Source: Thiobacillus thioparus DSM 505
GTDB taxonomy: Bacteria > Pseudomonadota > Gammaproteobacteria > Burkholderiales > Thiobacillaceae
Assembly (NCBI RefSeq): GCF_000373385.1
Contig: NZ_KB891328.1
Coordinates: 1 to 64,000 of the forward strand
Direction of reading: 5' to 3'
DNA: 64,000 bases
The notes beneath the pieces are model-generated. The model ran no database searches, was not told the DNA's origin, and saw nothing but the letters and a program-made list of their open reading frames with translations. Below, piece by piece: positions 38,885 through 50,683 of this stretch; positions within the stretch are counted from its first letter, which is position 1; each line of letters starts with the position of its first letter. The position numbers and the translations under genes were made by a program.

Positions 38885-41516
38885 TCGCAGCAAACCGGTC
38901 CGGCACTGGCATTGCCTCGACAGCAAGGCTGTCGCCGCACATCTCGACAGCGACCTTGACACAGGATTGACTCCCGAAGCCGCCGCATCGCGGCTTGGCC
39001 TGGTAGGCCCCAACACCCTGCACGAGACCGGCCGCCGCCATCCGCTTGCCATGCTGGCGTCGCAGTTCACCGATTTCATGATTTTGGTGCTGATTGCCGC
39101 CGCGGTCATCGCCGGCGTCATCGGCGAGCCGCAGGATGCTATCGCTATCGTAGTCATCGTGTTCCTCAACGGCATCATCGGCTTCGTCCAGGAATACCGC
39201 GCCGAACGTGCCATGGCAGCGCTGAAGAAAATGGCCAGTCCGCAGGCTCGCGTGATCCGCGATGGGCGCCCTGCGCTGATTGATGCGACGGAACTGGTGC
39301 CCGGCGATCTGGTGGAACTGGAGGCCGGCAACATCCTGCCTGCCGACCTGCGCCTGACCGAATTGGCCTCGTTCAAGGTCGACGAGTCCGCGCTCACCGG
39401 CGAGTCGCAGCCGGTCGACAAACGACTCGTACCGCTGCATGAAACCGGGCTGCCGCTCGGCGATCGCCTCAATCTGGGGTACAAGGGCACGATCGCCACC
39501 TACGGCCGCGCCCGCGGTCTGGTGGTGGCCACCGGCATGCAGACCGAACTGGGGAAAATCGCCGCGTTGTTGTCTGGCGAATCCGGCAAGACGCCGCTGC
39601 AAAAACGCCTGGCACGTTTCGGCCAGCATCTGGCATGGGTGGTGCTGGCGATCTGCGCCATCATCTTCGTGGCCGGCTGGCTGCGCGGCGAAGCGCCGCT
39701 GACGATGCTGCTCACAGCCGTCAGCCTGGCGGTTGCCGCCATTCCGGAGGCGCTGCCGGCTGTGGTCACCATTTCGCTCGCGCTGGGGGCGGCGCGCATG
39801 GTCCGGCAGAACGCGCTGATCCGCCGGCTTCCCGCGGTGGAGACGCTCGGCTCGGTCACCTACATCTGCTCCGACAAGACCGGCACGCTGACGCAGAACC
39901 GTATGCAGGTCGATTGCATATGGGCCGCCGATGAAACCCGTCCTGGCCTGCTAGGTGACGACGCTGCACCCTGGCGCGAACTGGGCCTTGCGATGGCCCT
40001 GTGCAACGATGCCGTGGACGATGCCGACGGAAAGCTGAGCGGCGACCCCACCGAGACAGCGCTGCTCGAAGCCGCGCAGGCGGCTGGATTCAACCCTGGC
40101 GAGTTGCAGAGAACCTGGCCGCGACTGGCCGAGCTTCCCTTCGATTCCGAGCGCGCGCGCATGAGCACGCTGCATCGCGAGGGCGATACCGTACTCATGC
40201 TGGTGAAGGGCGCGCCCGAGCGCGTGCTGGCGCTGTGCGGCGATCAGCTGGGCGGAAACGGAACGACGGCCCTTGATCGGATCGCGCTGCACAACGAAGC
40301 CGAACAACTGGCTGCGCAGGGCCTGCGCGTACTGGCCTTCGCCCTGAAACGGCTGCCGCGCGTGCCGGATGCGCTCGACGCGGCCACGCTGGAAACCGAT
40401 CTCACTTTCATCGGACTGGCCGGCCTGATCGACCCGCCGCGACCGGAAGCGGCCGATGCGGTGGCCGCCTGCAAGGCCGCGGGCATCATCCCGGTGATGA
40501 TCACCGGCGACCATCCGGCCACCGCACGCGCCATTGCAAGCAGGCTCGGCATCGTCGGCGACGGTGGCAAGGTGCTCACCGGCAGCAAGCTGGCGCAGTT
40601 GTCGCTGGCGGAATTCGAGCGCGAGGTGGAATCGGTGCGGGTCTACGCGCGCATCAATCCGGAACAGAAGATCAAGATCGTGCAGGCGTTGCAGGACAAG
40701 GGCGAGTTCGTCGCCATGACCGGCGATGGCGTCAATGACGCACCGGCGCTCAAGCAGGCCGACATCGGCGTCGCCATGGGCAAGGGCGGCACCGACGTGG
40801 CGCGCGAGGCGGCCCACATGACGCTGCTGGACGACAACTTCGCCACCATCGTCCATGCGGTGAGCGAAGGGCGTCGCATCTTCGACAACATCCGCAAGTT
40901 CGTCAAATACACCATGACGAGCAACTCGGGCGAGATCTGGACCATCTTCCTCGCGCCCTTCCTCGGCCTGCCGATTCCGCTGCTGCCGATCCACATCCTG
41001 TGGATCAACCTCGTCACCGACGGCCTGCCGGGGCTGGCGCTCGCCAACGAGCGCGCCGAGCGCAACGTCATGCAACGGCCGCCGCGCCCGCCGAAGGAAA
41101 GCATCTTCGCGCATGGCATGTGGCAGCACATCCTGTGGGTGGGCCTGCTGATGGGCGGTGTGTCGCTGCTGACACAGGCGTGGGCGATCCATGTCGGCAC
41201 GGCGCACTGGCAGAGCATGGTGTTCACCGTGCTCACGCTGTCGCAGTTGGGCCATGTGCTGGCGATCCGGTCCGAGCGCGAATCGCTGTTTACCCAAGGC
41301 GTCCTGTCCAACGCGGCGCTGACCGGTGCCCTGCTGCTGACGCTCGCCCTGCAGATGGCCGTGCTCTATGTGCCCTGGCTCAATCCCATCTTCAAGACCG
41401 AGCCGCTGGGCCTGGGCGAGCTGGCCGCGTGCCTGGCCCTGTCATCGGTGGTGTTCGTCGGAGTGGAGATCGAGAAGGCGCTGGTGCGGCGTGGCTGGTT
41501 GTACGTCAGCCCGTAA
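38874..41516 (+). CDS. P-type cation-transporting ATPase (calcium-type P2)
   Basis: The 880-residue protein has the complete P-type set: [14 protein letters not shown] (actuator), the helix motif [16 protein letters not shown] (PEALP, as in SERCA/PMR1-type pumps), phosphorylation site [13 protein letters not shown], the KGAPERVL nucleotide site and [21 protein letters not shown]. There are ten membrane helices. It probably exports calcium, though the ion is inferred only from similarity. It overlaps the broken exchanger upstream, so a calcium-handling pair is likely. Confidence 0.92.
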   Translation: MATDRSKPVRHWHCLDSKAVAAHLDSDLDTGLTPEAAASRLGLVGPNTLHETGRRHPLAMLASQFTDFMILVLIAAAVIAGVIGEPQDAIAIVVIVFLNGIIGFVQEYRAERAMAALKKMASPQARVIRDGRPALIDATELVPGDLVELEAGNILPADLRLTELASFKVDESALTGESQPVDKRLVPLHETGLPLGDRLNLGYKGTIATYGRARGLVVATGMQTELGKIAALLSGESGKTPLQKRLARFGQHLAWVVLAICAIIFVAGWLRGEAPLTMLLTAVSLAVAAIPEALPAVVTISLALGAARMVRQNALIRRLPAVETLGSVTYICSDKTGTLTQNRMQVDCIWAADETRPGLLGDDAAPWRELGLAMALCNDAVDDADGKLSGDPTETALLEAAQAAGFNPGELQRTWPRLAELPFDSERARMSTLHREGDTVLMLVKGAPERVLALCGDQLGGNGTTALDRIALHNEAEQLAAQGLRVLAFALKRLPRVPDALDAATLETDLTFIGLAGLIDPPRPEAADAVAACKAAGIIPVMITGDHPATARAIASRLGIVGDGGKVLTGSKLAQLSLAEFEREVESVRVYARINPEQKIKIVQALQDKGEFVAMTGDGVNDAPALKQADIGVAMGKGGTDVAREAAHMTLLDDNFATIVHAVSEGRRIFDNIRKFVKYTMTSNSGEIWTIFLAPFLGLPIPLLPIHILWINLVTDGLPGLALANERAERNVMQRPPRPPKESIFAHGMWQHILWVGLLMGGVSLLTQAWAIHVGTAHWQSMVFTVLTLSQLGHVLAIRSERESLFTQGVLSNAALTGALLLTLALQMAVLYVPWLNPIFKTEPLGLGELAACLALSSVVFVGVEIEKALVRRGWLYVSP

Positions 41517-41524
41517 TCCAGGGC

Positions 41525-41998
41525 TCAGAGTTCCGACAAGGGCTTTTGCGCGTATTGCGTGTTGACTTCGCCCATGTGCGCGATCAGCGTTGCCAGATCC
41601 TGATTGAGGCGGGACAAGGCTTCATCCGGCAACTGTCCCAGGGCGTGCGTCAGGATGCCGGTCAGCGGCTGCGGCGCCTTCCCCAGCGCTTTTTCCCCGG
41701 CATCGGTGAGATACAGGCGCACTACGCGCTGGTCCACACTATTGCGTTCGCGCCGGATCAATCCTGATTTCTCGATCTTGTCGAGCAGATTGCTGGCAGT
41801 AGAAGCATGGATCGACAAGGTCTGCGCCAGTTCGGACACCTTCATGCCGGGCGTCTGGCGCAGCGCGGCCATGGCCCATATCTGTGCTCCGCTGACGCCG
41901 CAGGCTTTTTCAACCGCCTGGAAATGCTGGCGCACGGCGCCGAAAATCACGCGGAACTGGCGCAGGGCTTCCCTGGCGGCGAGGGCGTTGGGGTTCAA
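41525..41998 (-). CDS. MarR family transcriptional regulator
   Basis: The 157-residue protein is a winged-helix MarR protein: QTPGMKVSELAQTLSIHASTASNLLDKIEKSGLIRRERN (recognition helix and turn), then the wing VDQRVVRLYLTDAGEKALG. No Cys pair or obvious ligand is visible. It converges with the ATPase gene and stands 45 bases after glnE on the same strand; its target is unknown. Confidence 0.93.
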   Translation of the reverse strand: MNPNALAAREALRQFRVIFGAVRQHFQAVEKACGVSGAQIWAMAALRQTPGMKVSELAQTLSIHASTASNLLDKIEKSGLIRRERNSVDQRVVRLYLTDAGEKALGKAPQPLTGILTHALGQLPDEALSRLNQDLATLIAHMGEVNTQYAQKPLSEL

Positions 41999-42043
41999 GA
42001 TACGATCTCCGGGTACGGAAAAATGATAATCATGGCAGGAATG

Positions 42044-44737
42044 TCAGGCGGCCGTATCCATGACCTGCGTCCATAAGGCGTTGACCGCATTGCGTACGCT
42101 TTCCAGTGCCTGGGGCGGCACGCGGGCGTATTCCGCCCCGCTGAGCTTGATCACATGCTGCTGGCGGCGCAATTCACGGTAGGCGTCGGCGGCGGCCTGG
42201 GCAAGGTCGGAGGGGAGCAGGCCGGCCGTTCCCGCACGCTGCAGCAACGCGATATTGCCGACGTTGTCGGCGAGCTCGGGGTGGCCGGCGCAATGCCGCA
42301 GCACCAGATACTGCACGCAGAATTCGACGTCGACGATGCCGCCGCGGTCGTGCTTGAGGTCGAACAGGTCGGTGTCGTTGACGTGGCCGGCGCGCATTTT
42401 CTCGCGCATGGACAGCACGTCCTCGCGCAGTTTGGCGGCATCGCGCGGGGCGCTCAGCACTTCGCGGCGCAGGGCCTCGAAGCTTGCGCCGATCGCCGCG
42501 TCGCCGCACACGAAACGGGCGCGCGTCAGCGCCTGGTGTTCCCACACCCAGGCGTGGTGCAACTGGTAGTCGCGGAAGGCCTCGGTCGAGCTGACCAGCA
42601 GGCCGGAGGCGCCGTCCGGGCGCAGGCGCAGGTCGGTTTCATACAGCATCCCGGTCGAAGTGAGCGTGCCGAGCCAGGTGTTGATGCGTTGCGCCAGCCG
42701 CGCGTAGATTTCCTGCGCGCGTTCGTCGGCGTCGTCATAGAGGAACACCAGGTCGAGGTCGGAGGCGTAGCCGAGTTCCTTGCCGCCGAGCTTGCCGTAG
42801 CCGACGATGGCGAAGCGCGGCGTGTCGCGGTGGCGCGTCTTCAGGCCGGCCCAGCAGCGTGCCAGGGTTTCGTTCAACAGTGTGTCGGCAAGATAGGAGA
42901 GGTGGTCGGACAGGGCTTCCAGCGTCAACCGTCCCGCCACATCCTGCGCAAGCAAGTGCAGCGTCTGCACCTGCTTGAAGCGGCGCAGCGCATCCATCTG
43001 CGCCTCGGTGTCGCCAGGGTGGGCATCCAGTTCCTCGTGCAGCTGGGCGGCGAGCTGCGTCCAGTCGGGCGTACTCATCAGGTGTTGCGGCGCGATCAGT
43101 TCGTCCAGCAGTTGCGGCTGCCGTGTGATCATCTGCGCGGCCCATGGGCTTGCCGCCAGCAGGCGTACCAGTTGGCGCAGCGCTGCGGGATATTCGGCCA
43201 GCAGCGCGAGATAGGTGGCGCGCCGGGAAACGGACTGGATGAGCGCGGCGAAGCGCTCCAGCGTGACCGCCGGGTCGGTCTGGCCGCCGATGACTTCGAG
43301 CGCAGGCGGCAGCAGTGCGTTGAGCCGGAGCTGCGTCGATTCGGGGAGGCGTGCGCCATGCTGACGCAAGGCGTCGAGCGTCGCCAGTACGCGCGGCGGG
43401 TCGTCATAGCCGGCGTTTTCCAGCAGCGCCTGGGTGGCGTCGGCGTCTGCGGTTCCACAGCACACGGCGGTCAGTGGATGGCTGTTCTGGTCGGTCTGCG
43501 GCGCGGCGAACACCTGCTCGAAATGGCGCGTGACTTTATTCCGATGGCGGTCGAGCGCTGTCAGCAGGGCTGCGTAATCGACAAAACCCATCGCTTCGGC
43601 GAGCATCGCCTGCGATTCGGCGTCGTCCGGCAACAGCTGGGTCTGCGCGTCGTCCAGGTACTGGATGCGGTGTTCCAGCCGGCGCAGGAAATCGTAGGCG
43701 GCGGCGAGTTCCTGCTGCGCGTCGGCAGTCATGAGGCCGGTTTTCACCAGCGCGTCCAGCACCACCAATGTCGGTTGCTGCTGCAGGGCGGCGATCTGGC
43801 CGCCGCGGATGAGCTGGAACACCTGCGCGGTGAATTCGATCTCGCGGATGCCGCCTGGCCCCAGCTTGACGTTGTGCGCCATCTCGCGGCGCGCGACTTC
43901 GCGGCGGATCTGCACGTGCAGGTCGCGGATCGCGGCGAAGGCGCCGAAATCGAGATATTTGCGGAACACGAAGGGGCGCACGATCTGCATCAGTTCGCCG
44001 TGTCGGGTCCCGGTGAGCGGACGCGCCTTGATCCAGGCGTAGCGTTCCCACGGCCGTCCCTGCGCGACCAGATAGTCCTCCAGCATCGCGTACCCCATCG
44101 CGAAGGGGCCGGATTCACCCCACGGGCGCAGCCGCAGGTCGACGCGGAAGACGTAGCCGTCAGCGGTGTTCTCCCCCAGCGCAGCGGCGAGCTTGCGCCC
44201 CAGGCGGATGAAGAATTCGTGGTTGGAAAGCGGACGGATCGAGGCGGACGGATCGTCGGCCGCCGTCTCGCCTTCCTCGGGATAGAGGTAGATGAGGTCG
44301 ATGTCCGACGACACGTTGAGTTCGCCGCCGCCGAGCTTGCCCATGCCGACCACGACCATCCGCTGTGGCGAACCGTTTTCGTCGCGCGGCTCGCCGTGGC
44401 GCGCGGCCAGTTCGGCGTGATGGAAGTTGAGCGCGGCGGCAATGCAAACCTCGGCCAGCGTACTGTAGGTGGCCATCACCTCGGCCAGATCGGCTTGACC
44501 CGCCAGATCGCGCGCGGTGACGATCAGCCATACCCGCTGGCGCAATTGCCGCACGCGCTGGTGCAGGGCGGCCTCGTCGGTACAGGCGGGCTCGGCGAGA
44601 AAGGCCTGCATGGCCGCCCGGCCGAAGGCCTGGCCCAGCTGGCCGGCCGCGGTTTCTGCCAGGTTCGGTTGCGCCGTCATCAGGCGACGGCCATAACGTG
44701 AACAGCGGGCAACGCGTTCAAGTGCGGGATGGCTCAT
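42044..44737 (-). CDS. glnE: Glutamine synthetase adenylyltransferase/deadenylylase
   Basis: GlnE adenylylates glutamine synthetase when nitrogen is ample and removes the group when scarce. The 897-residue protein has two nucleotidyltransferase domains, each with the GxSD/DxD signature: [20 protein letters not shown] in the N-terminal half and [21 protein letters not shown] in the C-terminal half, with the regulatory region between. ATG 44737 is used; ATG 44680 is possible. It is divergent from acsA with a 53-base gap. Confidence 0.96.
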   Translation of the reverse strand: MSHPALERVARCSRYGRRLMTAQPNLAETAAGQLGQAFGRAAMQAFLAEPACTDEAALHQRVRQLRQRVWLIVTARDLAGQADLAEVMATYSTLAEVCIAAALNFHHAELAARHGEPRDENGSPQRMVVVGMGKLGGGELNVSSDIDLIYLYPEEGETAADDPSASIRPLSNHEFFIRLGRKLAAALGENTADGYVFRVDLRLRPWGESGPFAMGYAMLEDYLVAQGRPWERYAWIKARPLTGTRHGELMQIVRPFVFRKYLDFGAFAAIRDLHVQIRREVARREMAHNVKLGPGGIREIEFTAQVFQLIRGGQIAALQQQPTLVVLDALVKTGLMTADAQQELAAAYDFLRRLEHRIQYLDDAQTQLLPDDAESQAMLAEAMGFVDYAALLTALDRHRNKVTRHFEQVFAAPQTDQNSHPLTAVCCGTADADATQALLENAGYDDPPRVLATLDALRQHGARLPESTQLRLNALLPPALEVIGGQTDPAVTLERFAALIQSVSRRATYLALLAEYPAALRQLVRLLAASPWAAQMITRQPQLLDELIAPQHLMSTPDWTQLAAQLHEELDAHPGDTEAQMDALRRFKQVQTLHLLAQDVAGRLTLEALSDHLSYLADTLLNETLARCWAGLKTRHRDTPRFAIVGYGKLGGKELGYASDLDLVFLYDDADERAQEIYARLAQRINTWLGTLTSTGMLYETDLRLRPDGASGLLVSSTEAFRDYQLHHAWVWEHQALTRARFVCGDAAIGASFEALRREVLSAPRDAAKLREDVLSMREKMRAGHVNDTDLFDLKHDRGGIVDVEFCVQYLVLRHCAGHPELADNVGNIALLQRAGTAGLLPSDLAQAAADAYRELRRQQHVIKLSGAEYARVPPQALESVRNAVNALWTQVMDTAA

Positions 44738-44790
44738 GGCTTGGATTAGAATCTGGGGTTATCGCAACACTTTATCAGTGGAGAGACTGT

Positions 44791-46758
<1,968 letters not shown>

Positions 46759-46865
46759 ACGGGCGCCGGCCACCGCGTCGGCAGGGCCGGCCGGTTGCAG
46801 TCGCACAGCCTTGGCCTATTTTTTAATTAAGGATTTGTCCATTCGATTAACCTGAAAGGAATGTC

Positions 46866-47255
46866 ATGTCGCACTATCATGCAGTTGTCTGGCTCGATCA
46901 CAACGAGGCGCGTGTCATGCACGTCAGCCCGGACGATGTCGAGAAATCGGTGATCCATCCCGTCAACCCGCCGCGCCATCTGCAGCGCAAGCGTGGCTCG
47001 GTCAGCGGCAGCCGCCAGCCCGAGGACCAGCAGTACTACCACGATGTCGTGGAGGCCTTGAGCGGCGCCGCGGAAATCCTGATCGTCGGGCCGGGGCATG
47101 CCAAGCTCGAACTCATCAAGCACATCCATGCGCACGATCATGACGTCGTGCAAAAAGTTGTGGGAGTCGAAACCGTCGATCATCCCGGCGATGGCCAACT
47201 CGTGGCCTTTGCCCGCAAGTACTTTGTGGCAAAAGACAGGATGCTGTCGCAATAA
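46866..47255 (+). CDS. Small conserved protein of the bacterial eRF1/Pelota-like (translational machinery-associated) type
   Basis: The 129-residue protein starts MSHYHAVVWLDHNEARVM and contains SGAAEILIVGPGHAKLELIKHI and VVGVETVDHPGDGQLVAFARKYF. This matches the small proteins often annotated as translational-machinery proteins, thought to be related to the eRF1 domain 2-3 fold with a GPG-like segment. Its biochemical function is not known. A hairpin GCCCCC-GAAA-GGGGGC (47291-47306) without a good T-run follows and could end its transcript. Confidence 0.72.
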   Translation: MSHYHAVVWLDHNEARVMHVSPDDVEKSVIHPVNPPRHLQRKRGSVSGSRQPEDQQYYHDVVEALSGAAEILIVGPGHAKLELIKHIHAHDHDVVQKVVGVETVDHPGDGQLVAFARKYFVAKDRMLSQ

Positions 47256-47388
47256 GGCTGTCGGAAAGCTGTTTACTGCACCGTTACCGGGCCCCCGAAA
47301 GGGGGCTTCGTCGTTCATGGGCCAGGCTGTGGGTGACTGTTTTTCTCAACCGGCTGATAAATAGGGGAATTATTTTAGGCGCTCGTCC

Positions 47389-47415
47389 TAAAGTCTGCCG
47401 ATATTTCGTCGTTAC
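47389..47415 (+). promoter_or_regulatory. Weak candidate sigma-28-type promoter before the riboswitch
   Basis: TAAAGTCT (47389-47396), an 11-base spacer and GTCGTTAC (47408-47415) match TAAAGTTT-N11-GCCGATAA at seven and five of eight positions. The predicted start near 47422 fits the 5' end of the aptamer. No convincing sigma-70 promoter is seen instead, but the -10 match is weak. Confidence 0.3.
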
Positions 47416-47427
47416 TGTAGATAAGTC

Positions 47428-47515
47428 GTACAAGGGCAAACCCGTCGCGAGGCGGGGACGCAAAGCCTCCGGTCTGGTTCGGGCTGCATCCGGGTCAAGA
47501 TAGCGGGGCTGCCAG
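47428..47515 (+). promoter_or_regulatory. Cyclic di-GMP-I (GEMM-I) riboswitch
   Basis: The conserved aptamer core is complete: AAGGGCAAACC (47432-47442), a stem CCCGTC/GGCGGG closed by a GCGA GNRA tetraloop, GGGACGCAAAGCC (47455-47467), the CCGGTCT segment and the 3' ATAGCGGGGCTGCC. It closely parallels the Vibrio Vc2 aptamer. The base that distinguishes c-di-GMP aptamers from the cGAMP variant appears to be G (47435), so c-di-GMP is the expected ligand. About 60 bases separate it from the small secreted-peptide ORF, with no strong terminator between, which suggests control of translation or a weak alternative fold. Confidence 0.9.
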
Positions 47516-47577
47516 ATTTCAAGTTGATGGCATGCGGCGTTGCCCGATTCAGGTGCAGTGTTGAACCAGGAGGTCCT

Positions 47578-47796
47578 ATGTCGCATCAATGCCCGTTCCC
47601 CGTCCGCTCCACCGACAATCGCCGTTGCTACCGAACAGGCAGTGCACCGGGATTCGTCCTGTGCCTGGCTGTGGCGGCCGCCCTCTCATGCTATGCCGGA
47701 TTCAGCCATGCCGCGCCGATCCACGCACTCCAGGCGGGGGGTTCCGGCGCCGTACTCGCCCTCGGCCATCCGGCCGGCCCGATCGCCGGAGGCTGA
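47578..47796 (+). CDS. Small secreted peptide under riboswitch control
   Basis: ATG 47578 has a perfect AGGAGG site (47568-47573) and gives 72 residues. After a basic, Cys-containing N-region (about 1-25) comes a hydrophobic stretch FVLCLAVAAALSCYAGFSHAAP ending in an AxA-like signal-peptidase site, leaving about 25-30 mature residues, rich in Gly and Ala with two His (IHALQAGGSGAVLALGHP). I do not recognise the family. It is the only ORF between the riboswitch and an intrinsic terminator (47827), so the unit is monocistronic. Function is unknown; matrix, signal or surface peptide roles would fit c-di-GMP control. Confidence 0.75.
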   Translation: MSHQCPFPVRSTDNRRCYRTGSAPGFVLCLAVAAALSCYAGFSHAAPIHALQAGGSGAVLALGHPAGPIAGG

Positions 47797-47826
47797 CCGG
47801 GCCATACGCTTTGCTCTGCAGAAGCC

Positions 47827-47849
47827 AGCGCCCTTCGGGGCGCTTTTTT
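47827..47849 (+). terminator. Intrinsic terminator of the riboswitch peptide unit
   Basis: AGCGCCC (47827-47833) pairs with GGGCGCT (47838-47844) around a TTCG tetraloop, followed by six T. The T-run also supplies the stop codon of the converging FMN reductase. Confidence 0.9.
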
Positions 47850-48429
47850 ATGGCCGGTCTGCCGTGCGCGCGAGCGCCGTCGTGGTCTTCACCAGTTCCA
47901 CCACCAGCGTGTGCAGTCGTGCAGGCGATTTCAGCGCCCCGTTCTCAGGGTCGAATGCGGCGTCGGCGTGGGCCAGCGAGAACTGGCCGGGCAGCACCAG
48001 CACGCCCAGTGTATTGAGGACCTGGCGCAGGTGCGGCAGCATGCGCATGCCGCCGAAGGTGCCGGGCGTGGCAGCAAGGATGGCGGCGACCTTGTTCTGG
48101 TAGGGCACCAGGCCCGATTCGCCCTGCCATTCGCGCGACACCCAGTCGAGCGTGTTTTTCAGCAGCGGCGGCATCGAGCTGTTGTATTCCGGGCTGGCGA
48201 TCAGCAGGGCATCGTGTTCCTTGAACAAGGCCTTCAAGCGCTGTGCATTGTCTGGCAGGCCGTCGCGTTCCTCAAGGTCGCCGTTATAGAGCGGCAGCGG
48301 ATAATCGGCCAGGTCGATCAGGGTGACGTCGCCGCCCGCGGCACGGGTCGCGTCCACCGCAACCCGGATGAGTTTCCGGTTCCAGGACTCGCGGCGGATG
48401 CTGCCGGAAAAAGCGAGAATCTTGGGCAT
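47848..48429 (-). CDS. NADPH-dependent FMN reductase family protein
   Basis: The 193-residue flavodoxin-fold protein has the FMN phosphate loop SGSIRRESWNRKL and the family's IASPEYNSSMPPLLKNTLDWVSR segment. Members reduce quinones, azo dyes or chromate with NAD(P)H in vitro. ATG 48429 (MPKILAFSG) is chosen over 48447. It is next to pirin on the same strand and converges with the secreted peptide. Confidence 0.92.
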   Translation of the reverse strand: MPKILAFSGSIRRESWNRKLIRVAVDATRAAGGDVTLIDLADYPLPLYNGDLEERDGLPDNAQRLKALFKEHDALLIASPEYNSSMPPLLKNTLDWVSREWQGESGLVPYQNKVAAILAATPGTFGGMRMLPHLRQVLNTLGVLVLPGQFSLAHADAAFDPENGALKSPARLHTLVVELVKTTTALARTADRP

Positions 48430-48498
48430 GACATGTCCTTGCATCAAAAAGTGAGTGATTGTATCGGGGCCGGCCAGGTGGTCGAAGCCCCGAGGGGG

Positions 48499-49197
48499 TC
48501 AGGGAAGATCGAAGCTGATCAGTTCGCTGGGTTCCAGCGCCTCGATGTCGACCGCGGATTCGAAGCGGATCGCCACCGCATCCCCGGCTTCCAGCGGATA
48601 ACCCTGCACCTTGACCCGACCGGTTGCGATATGCAGCCAGGCTTGCCGCCCCGCCGCCACATTCAAGGTGACGCGATCGCCCGTCGCCAGCCGGCCTGCA
48701 TGAAGGGCAGCGTCCTGATGGATCGTCACCGAGCCGTCGCGGCCATCGTTCGAGGCGATCAGGCGGAGCTGGCCCTGCAGGCTTTCGGGGGCAAAGGCGA
48801 TCTGTTCGTAGCCCGGCTCCAGGCCGTAGGCGTCCGGCTCGATCCAGATTTGCAGCAGATGCACCGGTTCGCTGGCCGACGCGTTGTATTCGCTGTGGGC
48901 GATGCCGTGTCCGGCGCGCATGCGCTGCAATTCGCCGGGGCGGATCACGCCGCCGTTGCCGAGCGAGTCCTTGTGTTCGAGTGCGCCCGCCAAGACCCAG
49001 GTGACGATTTCCATGTCCTGGTGGCTGTGCGTCGGGAAACCCGCGCCGGGCGCGATGCGGTCGTCGTTGATCACGCGCAGCGGACCGAAGCCCATCCAGT
49101 TGGGATCGCGATAGTTCGAAAACGAGAAGGTGTGAAAGCTGTCGAGCCAGCCATGATTGGCGTGGCCGCGTTCGGATGATTTGCGTACGGTCAGCAT
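48499..49197 (-). CDS. Pirin-like bicupin protein
   Basis: The 232-residue protein is a typical bacterial pirin (YhhW type): RKSSERGHANHGWLDSFHTFSF, INDDRIAPGAGFPTHSHQDMEIVTWVL and GHGIAHSEYN, giving the His/Glu metal ligands of the first cupin. E. coli YhhW has quercetinase activity; the physiological role is open. It is divergent from a LysR gene with a 112-base gap, and that regulator is its likely controller. Confidence 0.93.
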   Translation of the reverse strand: MLTVRKSSERGHANHGWLDSFHTFSFSNYRDPNWMGFGPLRVINDDRIAPGAGFPTHSHQDMEIVTWVLAGALEHKDSLGNGGVIRPGELQRMRAGHGIAHSEYNASASEPVHLLQIWIEPDAYGLEPGYEQIAFAPESLQGQLRLIASNDGRDGSVTIHQDAALHAGRLATGDRVTLNVAAGRQAWLHIATGRVKVQGYPLEAGDAVAIRFESAVDIEALEPSELISFDLP

Positions 49198-49309
49198 GAT
49201 GCGCGCTCCTGTCAGTTGGGTTGATGTTCAGGCGATGGCGTGACTATAGGCGTGGTTTTCCGCGAGTAAAACCGGCACAATTCGATCAACTCATTCGAAT
49301 GGTTCGAAC

Positions 49310-50215
49310 ATGCCGCTGACCCTGGAGGCGCTGTCCATCCTCGACGCCATCGATCGCAAAGGTTCGTTCGCACGCGCGGCCGAGGAACTGGGACGGGCGC
49401 CGTCCTCGCTGACGTATGCCGTGCAGCAGATCGAGGCCGAGCTCGATGCGCTGCTGTTCGACCGTTCCGGCCATCGCGCGCGCTTCACGCCGGCGGGACG
49501 CCTCTTGCTGGAAGAAGGCCGGGCGCTGCTGGGTGCGGCCCATGCACTGGAGAACAAGACGCGGCAGGTGGCGGGCGGCTGGGAGCCGCAGTTCACCCTG
49601 GCGGTGGAAGGCATTCTCCCCGTCGCCCCGCTGCTGCCGGTGCTGGATGCGTTTTATCGCCAGGGCCGGTCGACCGAGATCAGGCTGCGCCACGAAGTGC
49701 TGGCAGGCAGCTGGGATGCGCTGGCATCCGGCTGTGCCGACCTGGCGATCGCGGGCGGCGATGCGCCTGCCGGCAGCGGCATCCGCAGCCGTCCGCTGGG
49801 CAGCATCGAATTCGTGTTCTGCGTGGCGCCGCAGCATCCGCTTGCGGGCCTCGGAAAACCGTTGACACAAACTGACATCGCGGCGCATCGCGCGGTGGTG
49901 ATCGCCGACACCGCGCGCAATCTGCCGCTGCGCAGCGCGGGCTGGCTGGCGCAGCAGTCGCGTCTGACCATGGCCGATCTGCCGGGCAAGCTGGCCGCCC
50001 AGCAGGCCGGGCTGGGCGTGGGCTCGCTGCCGCGCTGGCTGGCCGAGCGCGAGGTGGCGGCCGGCCGCCTGGTGCGTTGCGAGTGGGAGGGCGGCAATCC
50101 GCGCGAGACCCTGCATCTGGCCTGGCGCAGCGGCGAGGCCGGGCGGGCGCTCGACTGGTTCATGCGGGCGCTGGCGAAGCCCGAGGTATTCGCGGGAGTG
50201 GTCGATGCCGACTGA
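49310..50215 (+). CDS. LysR family transcriptional regulator
   Basis: The 301-residue protein has a LysR helix-turn-helix (LSILDAIDRKGSFARAAEELGRAPSSLTYAVQQIEAEL) and a substrate-binding domain. The divergent arrangement with pirin is the classic LysR pattern. The 3' end overlaps the hsp15 gene by 11 bases, which may couple the two. Confidence 0.92.
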   Translation: MPLTLEALSILDAIDRKGSFARAAEELGRAPSSLTYAVQQIEAELDALLFDRSGHRARFTPAGRLLLEEGRALLGAAHALENKTRQVAGGWEPQFTLAVEGILPVAPLLPVLDAFYRQGRSTEIRLRHEVLAGSWDALASGCADLAIAGGDAPAGSGIRSRPLGSIEFVFCVAPQHPLAGLGKPLTQTDIAAHRAVVIADTARNLPLRSAGWLAQQSRLTMADLPGKLAAQQAGLGVGSLPRWLAEREVAAGRLVRCEWEGGNPRETLHLAWRSGEAGRALDWFMRALAKPEVFAGVVDAD

Positions 50216-50603
50216 GAAGGTGCCGCTCGACAGGATGCGGCTCGACAAATGGCTGTGGGCCGCGCGTTTCTTCAAGACCCGCAGCCTGGCCACCCAGGCG
50301 ATCGACAACGGGCGGGTGAAATTGAACGGCGAGCGGGTCAAGCCCGCACGCGACGTCAAACCCGGCGACCGGCTGGATATCCATCTCGGCGAGATCGACT
50401 GGACGCTGACGGTTCGGGCGCTGGCCATGCAACGCGGCCCGGCGCCGGTGGCGCAGGCGCTGTACCAGGAGGACCCCGCCAGCCAGGCGCGCCGTCAGCA
50501 GCAGGCCAGCGACCGCAAGCTGGCGACCAATCCGGCCGCCACCATCAAGGGACGGCCCACCAAGCGCGACCGGCGGCAGATTCATCGTTTCACGGACGAA
50601 TGA
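50205..50603 (+). CDS. hslR: Hsp15-type S4 RNA-binding protein
   Basis: Hsp15 binds stalled 50S-nascent-chain complexes and helps rescue them. The 132-residue protein has an S4 domain at 10-70 (MRLDKWLWAARFFKTRSLATQAI, DNGRVKLNGERVKPARDVKPGD) and the basic C-terminal tail (KGRPTKRDRRQ) of the family. ATG 50205 gives the usual length. It overlaps the LysR gene and is followed by yhdP after 80 bases. Confidence 0.9.
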   Translation: MPTEKVPLDRMRLDKWLWAARFFKTRSLATQAIDNGRVKLNGERVKPARDVKPGDRLDIHLGEIDWTLTVRALAMQRGPAPVAQALYQEDPASQARRQQQASDRKLATNPAATIKGRPTKRDRRQIHRFTDE

Positions 50604-50683
50604 AACCCGGAATTTACCGGGATGTTGCCGCCGCAAAACACGGCTAAGCGCATAGAATCAGCGGGTCCGAGAACTGTATTTTT

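Noticed and set aside
42155-44701. 848-codon open frame on the plus strand opposite glnE
   Set aside because: It is a shadow of the GC-rich glnE gene: no recognisable motif, and the minus strand carries a complete two-domain GlnE with DxD signatures.
47397-47404. GCCGATAT as a sigma-28 -10 element before the riboswitch
   Set aside because: It matches seven of eight -10 bases, but no -35 lies at the required spacing (GGCGCTCG at 47378).
47540-48103. 187-codon frame overlapping the riboswitch peptide and FMN reductase
   Set aside because: It runs across a terminator into an antisense gene, and its ATG lacks a ribosome site.
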